Positions 14,284 to 21,275 of a stretch of DNA of 34,091 nucleotides are shown one piece after another; the stretch's first letter is position 1, and the number at the start of each line of letters is the position of its first letter. A model generated the notes under the pieces. That model was not told where the DNA came from and did not search any database. It was given only the letters and a program-made list of their open reading frames with translations. Source of the DNA: CAG-390 sp964590755 (GTDB lineage Bacteria > Bacillota > Clostridia > Oscillospirales > CAG-272); the NCBI GenBank assembly GCA_964590755.1, contig CAZPYK010000010.1, positions 1 to 34,091 of the forward strand, read 5' to 3'. The position numbers were made by a program, and so were the translations under genes.

Positions 14284-14338
14284 TAGATGTACATCATGTA
14301 TATCTGCTCGTAATTCGTAATATGTTGATGTATATCTA
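14284..14338. repeat. ATGTAxATC repeats and 13-bp inverted repeat
   Basis: Three 9-mers are present: ATGTACATC (14287-14295), directly abutting ATGTATATC (14296-14304), and ATGTATATC again (14328-14336). The outer arms 14284-14296 and 14326-14338 pair over 13 positions with one G-T. There is no T-tract, so it is either an operator or a stem at the end of the preceding gene. Confidence 0.55.
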
Positions 14339-14435
14339 CAACAAACACTTCATGTGCTTGCAATATCGTCTCCGACAGAGCAGCAAAAAAGCATAAACGA
14401 CACCGCGTTATACGCCGAAAAAAATGCTTCTCCAC

Positions 14436-14464
14436 TTGAAAGATAAATTGATATGTGATATAAT
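14436..14464 (+). promoter_or_regulatory. Promoter of the SDR gene
   Basis: TTGAAA (14436-14441), a 17-base spacer, and TATAAT (14459-14464), about 57 bases before the start codon. Confidence 0.75.
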
Positions 14465-14521
14465 TACCACATCAACAGATCGGATCGGCAGATCCGATCG
14501 CAAGGATATGGTGTATCGAAA

Positions 14522-15271
14522 ATGAAAAAAAAGGTCCTCATCACGGGCGGAACGCGCGGAATAGGCGCCGCTTGCGCGCACCGCTTTGCAAAATGCGGTC
14601 GGGATATCGCACTCGTTTATCGTTCGGATGACGATGCCGCCGAACGGCTTTCGCGGGAGATAAAAAAAGAGGTCGGAGAAAGCTCCGACACGCTGATATC
14701 GGTAATAAAAGCGGACATTTCGGATCCCGCCGAGGCCGCAAAGGCGTTCGCCGCCGCAGAAGAAGCTCTCGGGCACATAGATATATTGATCAACTGCGCG
14801 GGCATCGCCGACATACGACTTTTCACCGACATAGACGACGAATGCTGGCGCAAAATGCTCGACACCGATCTTTCGTCGGCATTTTACATGTGTCGCGCCG
14901 CCGCACCCGGTATGATACGACGTAAATACGGCAGGATCATAAACATCGGATCGGTCTGGGGCAGGCTTGGTGCCTCCTGCGAGGTGCATTATTCCGCCGC
15001 CAAGGCGGGGCTTCGCGGGCTGACCTCGGCGCTGGCAAAGGAACTGGGGCCCTCGGGCATCACGGTAAACTGCGTCGAACCGGGTGTCATCGATACCGAC
15101 ATGAACGCACATCTTTCCGCCGAGGATATGGCGGCTCTGCGCGATGCCACTCCGCTTTGCAGACTCGGCACCCCCGACGAGGTCGCCGCCGCGGTCGCCT
15201 TTTTGGCATCCGACGACGCGGCATTCATAACCGGAGCTACCCTCCCCGTCGACGGCGGCTTTCCCGCATAG
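14522..15271 (+). CDS. SDR oxidoreductase, FabG-like; resembles EF-P 5-aminopentanone reductase (YmfI)
   Basis: A classical 249-residue short-chain dehydrogenase with NADP-binding TGGTRGIG (8-15) and catalytic Ser144, Tyr157 and Lys161 (YSAAK). Two departures from FabG are NCAG instead of NNAG (91-94) and Asp116 where the catalytic Asn usually sits. The stretches RLFTDIDDECW and WGRLGASCEVHYSAAKAGL recall the clostridial YmfI group, which reduces the 5-aminopentanone modification of elongation factor P. That assignment comes from memory of the family and is not proven; 3-oxoacyl-ACP reductase is the alternative. It has its own promoter, a weak Shine-Dalgarno (AAGGA, 15 bases away) and no fatty-acid genes nearby. 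Confidence 0.8.
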   Translation: MKKKVLITGGTRGIGAACAHRFAKCGRDIALVYRSDDDAAERLSREIKKEVGESSDTLISVIKADISDPAEAAKAFAAAEEALGHIDILINCAGIADIRLFTDIDDECWRKMLDTDLSSAFYMCRAAAPGMIRRKYGRIINIGSVWGRLGASCEVHYSAAKAGLRGLTSALAKELGPSGITVNCVEPGVIDTDMNAHLSAEDMAALRDATPLCRLGTPDEVAAAVAFLASDDAAFITGATLPVDGGFPA

Positions 15272-15322
15272 CGACGCCCCGCAGGTGCGGCTCGCTTGCG
15301 CGAGACTTGCCGTCTTCTTTAA

Positions 15323-15353
15323 GTGAAAAGTGAATAGTGAATAATGAATAATG
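15323..15353. repeat. Tandem 7-bp repeat
   Basis: Units GTGAAAA, GTGAATA, GTGAATA and ATGAATA, then ATG, run head to tail. The block sits just before a hairpin in the convergent gap and has no coding meaning in either direction. Confidence 0.7.
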
Positions 15354-15359
15354 GCGGTA

Positions 15360-15385
15360 GCTTTTCTCCCGGATGGGAGAAAAGC
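15360..15385. other. Perfect 11-bp hairpin
   Basis: GCTTTTCTCCC, loop GGAT, GGGAGAAAAGC. No T-tract follows. It may be part of the adjacent repeat or a transcript-stabilising stem. Confidence 0.65.
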
Positions 15386-15400
15386 ATTGATTTAGTATAA

Positions 15401-15430
15401 AAAGAAAAGTCGCGCCCGCGACTTTTCTTT
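15401..15430. terminator. Bidirectional terminator
   Basis: Arms 15401-15414 and 15417-15430 (AAAGAAAAGTCGCG and its complement) pair perfectly. T-rich DNA follows on both strands, so it can stop the SDR gene and the alpha-galactosidase gene. Confidence 0.75.
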
Positions 15431-15455
15431 CCTTTTCTCTTCAAGATAAACGGCA

Positions 15456-15499
15456 GGGGCGCGTCTCACGTCGGTGAGTCGCGCCCCGTCTTTTATTTT
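15456..15499 (+). terminator. Second terminator in the convergent gap
   Basis: GGGGCGCG (15456-15463) pairs with CGCGCCCC (15480-15487) and an inner CTCAC/GTGAG stem, followed by GTCTTTTATTTTTT. It is right-facing and lies 3' of the first terminator. Confidence 0.75.
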
Positions 15500-15513
15500 T
15501 TATTATGCGAATA

Positions 15514-16839
15514 TCAGTGATATTCGGGCAGCCAGCCCTTGTGCGCTTCGATAAGATCGTCGCAAAGCGAAACGATATCATCTATCGACAGCTCGGCTGC
15601 GGTGTGCGGATCCATCATTGCCGCCTGGTAGATGGTCTCTTTTTTCTTGGTGACGGCAGCCTCGATGGTCAGCAGCTGAACATTGATGTTGGAGCGGTTC
15701 ATTGCCGCCAGCTGCTCGGGCAGGCGTCCGATATGCGTGGGCTGAATGCCGAGCCTTCCGACAAGGCAAGGAACCTCGACGCAAGCCTCTGCGGGCAGGT
15801 TGTCGATAAGACCGTTGTTGATCACGTTACCGCCTATGCGATAAGGCGTATCCTTGACCACCGACTCCATGATGCGAGACGCATACTCGCCCGAGCGCTT
15901 GTGGGTGAAGTCGGTCTCAAGCGTCTTGCGAGCCTCTGCCCACTTTTCCTCGTGTCTTTCACAGCGGCGGGGATATTCATCAAGCGGAATGCGATATCTT
16001 TCGATGAGCTCGGGATATTTGGACTTGATAAAGAAGGGGTTGTACTCGGCGTTGTGCTCGCTGGACTCGGTCACATAGTAACCGAGGCGACGTACATATT
16101 CAAGTCTTACAAGGTTCTTCAGCCCCTCCGGAGGATTTTCAAGTGTCTCGTTTGCGCGACGGCGCACCTCGGGATAAAGGTCGACTCCGTCGGCATCCTT
16201 CAGTTCAAGCAACCATGCCATATGGTTGATGCCCGCGATCTTCTCGGTAATCGGATATTTGACCTCATCCTTCATTCCGAGGTCCTTGAGCAGGCTGGAG
16301 GTGCAGACCTGCACGCTGTGGCAAAGGCCTACGGTGCGAACGTCGGTATATCTCTGCATATAACCCGTCAGCATCGCCATGGGGTTGGTATAGTTGAGGA
16401 AAAGCGCGTTGGGGCAGACCGCCATGATATCCTCGGCAAAGTCCTCAAGCACCGGAATGGTGCGCAGGGCGCGGAAGATACCGCCGATTCCGAGCGTGTC
16501 GGCTATGGTCTGACGAAGTCCGTACTTTTTGGGAACCTCGAAGTCGGTGACGGTGCATGGTCTGTAAAGTCCGACCTGTATGGCATTGACCACAAAGTCG
16601 GCTCCGCGAAGCGCGTCGCGGCGATTTTCAACGCCGCAATATTTCACAATTTTGGCTCTGTCTTCGTTAATATTGTGGTTGAGTGCATGGATGATACGAT
16701 AGCTCTCTTCAAGACGAACGGGATCGATATCGTACATGGCGATCTCAAAATCGTGCAGTGATTCGCACAGCATCATGTCGCCTATAACATTTTTAGCAAA
16801 CACGGAGCTGCCGGCGCCCATAAATGTCATTTTTCCCAT
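15514..16839 (-). CDS. melA: Alpha-galactosidase, glycoside hydrolase family 4
   Basis: GH4 enzymes use NAD and a divalent metal and cleave by an oxidation-elimination mechanism. The 441 residues match the usual 430 to 450. The N-terminal Rossmann segment is FMGAGSSVFAKN (6-17). NYTNPM (149-154), GLCHSVQ with Cys173/His174, and AGINHMAW with His206 are the metal and substrate positions, in the form seen in alpha-galactosidases. No signal peptide is present, so it acts on imported melibiose-type sugars. The start is the ATG at 16839, with GAGGAGGG about 10 bases upstream. The frame extends to 17013 but runs through the promoter. It is monocistronic, with no transporter gene adjacent. Confidence 0.85.
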   Translation of the reverse strand: MGKMTFMGAGSSVFAKNVIGDMMLCESLHDFEIAMYDIDPVRLEESYRIIHALNHNINEDRAKIVKYCGVENRRDALRGADFVVNAIQVGLYRPCTVTDFEVPKKYGLRQTIADTLGIGGIFRALRTIPVLEDFAEDIMAVCPNALFLNYTNPMAMLTGYMQRYTDVRTVGLCHSVQVCTSSLLKDLGMKDEVKYPITEKIAGINHMAWLLELKDADGVDLYPEVRRRANETLENPPEGLKNLVRLEYVRRLGYYVTESSEHNAEYNPFFIKSKYPELIERYRIPLDEYPRRCERHEEKWAEARKTLETDFTHKRSGEYASRIMESVVKDTPYRIGGNVINNGLIDNLPAEACVEVPCLVGRLGIQPTHIGRLPEQLAAMNRSNINVQLLTIEAAVTKKKETIYQAAMMDPHTAAELSIDDIVSLCDDLIEAHKGWLPEYH

Positions 16840-16927
16840 TTGCAGTAGACCCTCCTCGATCTTTCGGCCGAGGCCTTTCAAAATTTCGATTTTAATAAAA
16901 CATCGCGCAGGACATCTTACTGTTGCA

Positions 16928-16956
16928 AGTATACCATAATTTTTTCCATGTGTCAA
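16928..16956 (-). promoter_or_regulatory. Promoter of melA
   Basis: Minus strand TTGACA (complement of 16951-16956), a 17-base spacer, and TATACT (complement of 16928-16933). This leaves a leader of about 85 bases. Confidence 0.8.
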
Positions 16957-17051
16957 TATAAAAAAGTAATATTTATATCGAATTATGACAGCATTTTTTG
17001 TTTCGCAAGCCAACGCTTATATATTTTAAGCGAATTATTTACAAATAGTTA

Positions 17052-17080
17052 TTGCATTTCTCCTAAAAATATAGTATATT
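17052..17080 (+). promoter_or_regulatory. Promoter of the DUF5685 operon
   Basis: TTGCAT (17052-17057), a 17-base spacer, and TATATT (17075-17080). It is divergent from the melA promoter, about 100 bases away. Confidence 0.55.
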
Positions 17081-17114
17081 AATAATAACTATAGTAATTC
17101 TTCGGAGGAATCGG

Positions 17115-18068
17115 ATGTTCGGATATATCCGACCGCTTGAAAAGGAACTGCTGGTGCGCGAGGACGACCTGTACCGCGCCGCATATTGCGGCGTCTGTCT
17201 CTCTCTCGGAAGGCTCGGAGGACAGCCGGCGCGCCTCACACTGTCATACGACGCCGCCTTTCTCGCGCTGCTGCGCATGTCTCTGACCGGAGAGTGCGCC
17301 GAGCGGCGCCGCATCAAGTGTGTGCGCCACTCTTGCCGCAGTCGCGAGGCGATCGTCTCATCTCGCGCATCTGACGATGCCGCGGCAATCGCTCTCCTGC
17401 TTGCCTGCGGAAAGCTTGAGGACGACCGGGTCGACGAACGCGGCGTGCTCCGCGCAGGCGCACGCCTTGCCGCCGCGGCTCTCGACTCGGCAAAAAAGAA
17501 AATCTCTCGCAGCTTCGGCGATGCCGCGTCGGCGATATCGGTGGGACTTGACGCGCTTTCCGAAGCGGAGCGCCGCGCCGATAGTGCCGAGAGCTTCGGT
17601 CTTGACGCGGCGGCGCAGATCAACGGCATAATGCTCGGCGACGCAACAGCGGCGGGACTTGACGGAAGCGCCGCGCGGATAATGCGCGAGATCGGCATAT
17701 CCGTCGGACGCTGGCTGTATATCATCGATGCTCTCGACGACATAGACGAGGATCGTCGCCGCGGACGCTTCAACCCGATCAGTGTGTCATACGGTCGCGA
17801 CCGTCTTACGCGTGACGAGGCGCTGACGCTCTCCTGCGCGCTGGCGCATGAAACGGAGACGGCACTTGCCGCTCTTGAACTCGCATCCCCGGAAGCGGAA
17901 ACACCCGCCGAGGCGGCGGCAATATGCCGAAACATTCTGAGGCTGGGTATGCCGGCGGTCGCCGCAAGAACGCTTGACGGCGTTACCCTCCACGACACCG
18001 AACAAAGCATAAGATCGCAAGACCGATCAGAGGAAAGGGCTCTCAAGCAAAATGACAGACCCATATAA
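17115..18068 (+). CDS. DUF5685 family protein
   Basis: A 317-residue, Ala-rich, mainly helical soluble protein of unknown function. It begins with the family-typical FGYIRP and has YCGVC (24-28) followed by KCVRHSC (68-74). These Cys/His residues could bind metal. An acidic cluster DALDDIDED (205-213) followed by FNP lies in the last third. TCGGAGGAATCGG places a Shine-Dalgarno just before the ATG at 17115. The 3' end overlaps the J-protein gene by 17 bases. Proteins of this family sit beside a short J-domain protein in many Clostridia, which suggests a shared job. The biochemical role is unknown. Confidence 0.75.
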   Translation: MFGYIRPLEKELLVREDDLYRAAYCGVCLSLGRLGGQPARLTLSYDAAFLALLRMSLTGECAERRRIKCVRHSCRSREAIVSSRASDDAAAIALLLACGKLEDDRVDERGVLRAGARLAAAALDSAKKKISRSFGDAASAISVGLDALSEAERRADSAESFGLDAAAQINGIMLGDATAAGLDGSAARIMREIGISVGRWLYIIDALDDIDEDRRRGRFNPISVSYGRDRLTRDEALTLSCALAHETETALAALELASPEAETPAEAAAICRNILRLGMPAVAARTLDGVTLHDTEQSIRSQDRSEERALKQNDRPI

Positions 18069-18684
18069 GATACTCGGCGTTGATCCCAACGCCACCGACG
18101 ACGAAATTAAAAAAGCATATCACGATCTGGCACGTAAATATCATCCCGACAAATATCGCGACTCGGAGCTTGCCGACCTCGCCGAGGAAAAGATGAAGGA
18201 GGTCAACGACGCCTACGACCGCATCCAAAAGGAACGCGCGTCCGGCGCGACCCGCGACGCGGGCTACGGCCGCTATTCCTATTCCGACGGATACTCGGAA
18301 GCCTCAAGCGGTCGACGCACTTCGGAGAGCGAGAGCGGCAACGAACGCTTCTACGCAGTGCGCTCCTATATCAACCAAGGCAGGATAGCCGAAGCGGAAG
18401 CGGTCTTAAATTCTATGGATGCCTCTCTGCGCGGCGCCGAATGGTACTTCCTGATGGGCTGTGTGATGACTCGCCGCGGAAGCTATATCGACGCGGGACG
18501 CTGTTTTGACTATGCCTGTGAGCGCGAACCGTACAACGAAGAATATCAAAACGCGCGAGAGGAGCTGCGCCGGCGAAGCAGCTCGTACTCCGCACAGACA
18601 CACACGCTCGGCGGCTGCGATGCTCTGTGCACCGCGCTGCTTTGCGCCGACTGCTGTTGCGGAAGCGGGCGGGGGTGCTGCTGA
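18052..18684 (+). CDS. J-domain protein with TPR-like region and Cys-rich tail
   Basis: This 210-residue protein has a J domain at 1-65 with the HPD motif at 31-33, which in the DnaJ family stimulates Hsp70 ATPase. A Ser/Gly/Tyr-rich linker (66-100) follows, then a TPR-like helical repeat area (about 103-170, RIAEAEAVLNSM and GSYIDAGRCFDYACE). The C-terminus is very cysteine-rich (CADCCCGSGRGCC). The zinc finger and substrate domains of true DnaJ are absent, so it is a specialised co-chaperone. Its start lies inside the DUF5685 gene and its stop overlaps the next start as TGATG. Confidence 0.82.
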   Translation: MTDPYKILGVDPNATDDEIKKAYHDLARKYHPDKYRDSELADLAEEKMKEVNDAYDRIQKERASGATRDAGYGRYSYSDGYSEASSGRRTSESESGNERFYAVRSYINQGRIAEAEAVLNSMDASLRGAEWYFLMGCVMTRRGSYIDAGRCFDYACEREPYNEEYQNAREELRRRSSSYSAQTHTLGGCDALCTALLCADCCCGSGRGCC

Positions 18685-19292
18685 TGTCGGATAAAGATAG
18701 GGATACGGTCGGCAACGCGTCCCGCCGCGGCTCGCGCCAAAGCAAGAGGGGCGGCAGCGGCAAGAGCGGCTTGCGCGGATCTGCGCGCAGGATATCCGTC
18801 GGCGGCATGCTGGCGGCGCTCGGCATAGTGCTCATGTATCTCGGCTCGATAATAGACGTGATGGATCTGTCGGCGGCGGCATTTGCCGCGATACTGCTCA
18901 TACCGATAATATCAGAATACGGCAGGCGGGACGCGCTGTTCGTGTACGCGGTCACCGCGGTGCTCTCGTGGCTCTTGCTTCCCAACCGTTCGCCCGCGCT
19001 GATGTATACCGTTTTCCTCGGTTATTATCCGATGCTGAAGCTCTCGCTCGATAAGCTCGGCAGAGTTCGCGGCACGATCCTGAAGCTCATCGTGCTGAAC
19101 GCCGCCATCACCGGCGCATATTTGATGACACGGCTTCTGCTTTTGGCGGATACAGAAGATTCCGCACTGCTTTGGGCTTATTACCCGCTTGCCAACCTCG
19201 CGTTTTTGTTATACGATATAGCGATCGACAGGATCGTAAGGCTTTGGATGACAAAGCTAAGGCGCAGCTTCGGCTTCGGAAAGCACAGATGA
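18684..19292 (+). CDS. Uncharacterised polytopic membrane protein
   Basis: The function is not recognised. Of 202 residues, 1-36 form a basic, Gly/Ser-rich cytoplasmic N-terminus. About five hydrophobic segments follow (37-57, 62-80, 84-101, 131-152, 163-182), and the C-terminus is basic (KLRRSFGFGKHR). The overall look recalls small integral proteins such as ECF-type substrate-binding components, but no diagnostic motif is seen. The ATG at 18684 overlaps the J-protein stop, indicating translational coupling with the DUF5685/J-protein pair. Confidence 0.65.
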   Translation: MSDKDRDTVGNASRRGSRQSKRGGSGKSGLRGSARRISVGGMLAALGIVLMYLGSIIDVMDLSAAAFAAILLIPIISEYGRRDALFVYAVTAVLSWLLLPNRSPALMYTVFLGYYPMLKLSLDKLGRVRGTILKLIVLNAAITGAYLMTRLLLLADTEDSALLWAYYPLANLAFLLYDIAIDRIVRLWMTKLRRSFGFGKHR

Positions 19293-19327
19293 ACCGATAG
19301 GATCAAAAATTCGGAAATTAATTCCGA

Positions 19328-19356
19328 TTGAAAAGCTTCTCTGTCTGTGATACAAT
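19328..19356 (+). promoter_or_regulatory. Promoter of the Big_3 surface protein
   Basis: TTGAAA (19328-19333), a 17-base spacer, and TACAAT (19351-19356), about 50 bases before the start codon. Confidence 0.75.
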
Positions 19357-19407
19357 GTATATTTAAACCCGACCGCACGGTCAAAAAAGAAAGGAAGATA
19401 GCAGGAC

Positions 19408-21234
19408 ATGAAAAAGACTTTACACGCAAGACAGCCGCTCGGCATGATCGTCACGGCACTGACCGTTATATTGGCATTATGCTTCGTCATCCCGACGCTT
19501 GCCGTCGATATCACCCCCGAGGACCCGTTTGAGGTCACCGAGACGCTTGTCGGTATAGATATCGAAGCGCTTCCCGCCAAGACCATATACGATATTGGCG
19601 CCGCTTTCGACGCCTCCGGGCTCAAGCTTAAGCTCAAATATAACAGCGGACGCACCGAAACCGTGGATGCCGACGCCTCGATGTGCTCGGGTTTTGACTC
19701 GACCGCGGCGGGCAAAAAGACCGTGACCGTCACTCATCGCGCCTTTACGGCAAGCTTTGAAGTGGAGGTGCGCACCATAACCGGCATTGCGGTAAAGACC
19801 TCTCCCGCCAAGACCGAATACTTCGTCGGCGAGGAGCTCGACCTTGACGGTCTCGTGCTTGAGGCACTCTACTCCGCTGGAGCCTCCGAGGACGTGAAGA
19901 CCGGATACACCTTATCCGGAGGCTCGCGCCTTGACAACGCCGGCGAGCACGACGTTACGGTCACCTGGCGCGGATATTCCGCGACCTTTAAGGTGACGGT
20001 GAACGCTCCCGTTGCCACCGGCGCCTCGCTTACGACGCTTCCGACAAAAATCGAATATGCTATCGGAGACAAATTTGACGGCAGCGGTGCGGTGTTTACC
20101 GTAAAATACAATAACGGCACCACCGAAAAGGTGTCGGAGGGCATAACGTTCTCCGGCTTTTCCTCAGAGAACAAAGGCGAGGTCACCGTCACGGCAACGC
20201 TCGGCAAATTCAGCGACACCTTCACCGTGACGGTAAAATACGCCGCGCACGAGCATGTTGCGGGCGGCGATCGCGTGATAGTCAAGGAAGCGACCTGCAC
20301 CGAATCGGGACTCGCGGTCAGATATTGCAAGGTCTGCGGCGAAATAGCCGAATCCGCCAAGCTGAAGATGCTCTCTCACAGCTACGGCGACTGGAAGGTG
20401 ACAAAGGAAGCCACCACCGCTGCCGCCGGCGAAAAAATGCGCACCTGCTCCGATTGCGGCGCCGCGCAAACCATGACCATAGACGCGCTCTCCTCGCGCA
20501 TCGATGACGGCAAAAACGGCTCTGCCGTAGCTTCCGGCGATTACATCTTCCCCGCCGAGGCTCAGCTTATAATAACCAACGTCTCCGGCACCATGACCGC
20601 AACCGAGCTTAAGAAGCTGAACGATACGGCAAGCGCAAACGGTCTTACCGTGGCAATGGTATACCAAATCGTTTTCAAAAAGGACGGTCGGGAATTCATA
20701 CCCGACACCGATATCACCTATCAGGTCAGCGTTGCCGCGTCAGAGCTTGCGGCATTCGACACGCTCCGCGTGATACATAACAACAAGCTCGCCAACGCAA
20801 CGCTCAGCGGCGGGTATATCTCCTTTAAGATCACAAGCAGCTCCGGCGTCTTCGCGATAGCGGGACTCAAGAGCACGGCTCCCGTCACCACCGAAGAAGC
20901 GACCTCCTCGGTCGTGACCTCTCCGGCAGCCCCGGTGACCTCGGCGCCCGATCCCGCCGTCACGAGCTCTCCCTACCCCGACACCACGACATCCCCCGCT
21001 GATACCGACACATCATCGCCCGAAAGCACGACGCTCTCTCCCGAGACGCGCGACGACGAGCCCGCCGTCACCTCCTCCCCGAGCGCGGAAACGACCGATG
21101 ACTCCGCCGCAAGCGGCGACAGCAAGCTCGGCTCGGCGATAAAAACGATAATCATCGTCATCGTTATCGTGGTCGTGATAGGTGCGCTTTTCGAGCTCAT
21201 ATATCTCTACCTTAAGAACAAACTCATGCTTTGA
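19408..21234 (+). CDS. Surface protein with three Big_3 domains and C-terminal membrane anchor
   Basis: This 608-residue exported protein has an N-terminal signal peptide (1-33). Three bacterial Ig-like group 3 repeats follow (about 47-122, 125-199, 204-278), each with a PAKTxY / GxxFDxSG pattern. Residues 281-358 carry two CxxC modules (307-310, 347-350). A beta-rich domain spans 375-487. A Thr/Ser/Pro-rich stalk (488-570) leads to one membrane helix (578-602) and a short tail. No LPxTG motif is present, so it is held by the helix rather than by sortase. AAAGGAAG lies upstream of the ATG. The likely role is cell-surface adhesion or structure; no enzymatic motif is seen. Confidence 0.82.
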   Translation: MKKTLHARQPLGMIVTALTVILALCFVIPTLAVDITPEDPFEVTETLVGIDIEALPAKTIYDIGAAFDASGLKLKLKYNSGRTETVDADASMCSGFDSTAAGKKTVTVTHRAFTASFEVEVRTITGIAVKTSPAKTEYFVGEELDLDGLVLEALYSAGASEDVKTGYTLSGGSRLDNAGEHDVTVTWRGYSATFKVTVNAPVATGASLTTLPTKIEYAIGDKFDGSGAVFTVKYNNGTTEKVSEGITFSGFSSENKGEVTVTATLGKFSDTFTVTVKYAAHEHVAGGDRVIVKEATCTESGLAVRYCKVCGEIAESAKLKMLSHSYGDWKVTKEATTAAAGEKMRTCSDCGAAQTMTIDALSSRIDDGKNGSAVASGDYIFPAEAQLIITNVSGTMTATELKKLNDTASANGLTVAMVYQIVFKKDGREFIPDTDITYQVSVAASELAAFDTLRVIHNNKLANATLSGGYISFKITSSSGVFAIAGLKSTAPVTTEEATSSVVTSPAAPVTSAPDPAVTSSPYPDTTTSPADTDTSSPESTTLSPETRDDEPAVTSSPSAETTDDSAASGDSKLGSAIKTIIIVIVIVVVIGALFELIYLYLKNKLML

Positions 21235-21275
21235 TAACAGACCGACACAACACATAGGATCACAAACGACTGAAA

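Noticed and set aside
14408..15112. Minus-strand open frame opposite the SDR gene
   Set aside because: The SDR catalytic motifs on the plus strand are complete, and the antisense frame covers its promoter.
15505..16761. Open frame of over 400 codons antisense to melA
   Set aside because: It is a shadow of the GH4 gene. Its translation matches no family, and it begins inside the convergent terminator region.
17063..18064. Minus-strand open frame opposite the DUF5685 gene
   Set aside because: Its translation is Ser/Arg/Ala low-complexity, typical of an antisense GC-rich frame. The plus-strand gene has a promoter, ribosome site and family match.
19305..19330. Hairpin TCGGAA/TTCCGA as a terminator of the membrane-protein operon
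   Set aside because: The stem is only six pairs and no T-tract follows on the plus strand. It overlaps the next promoter's -35 box.
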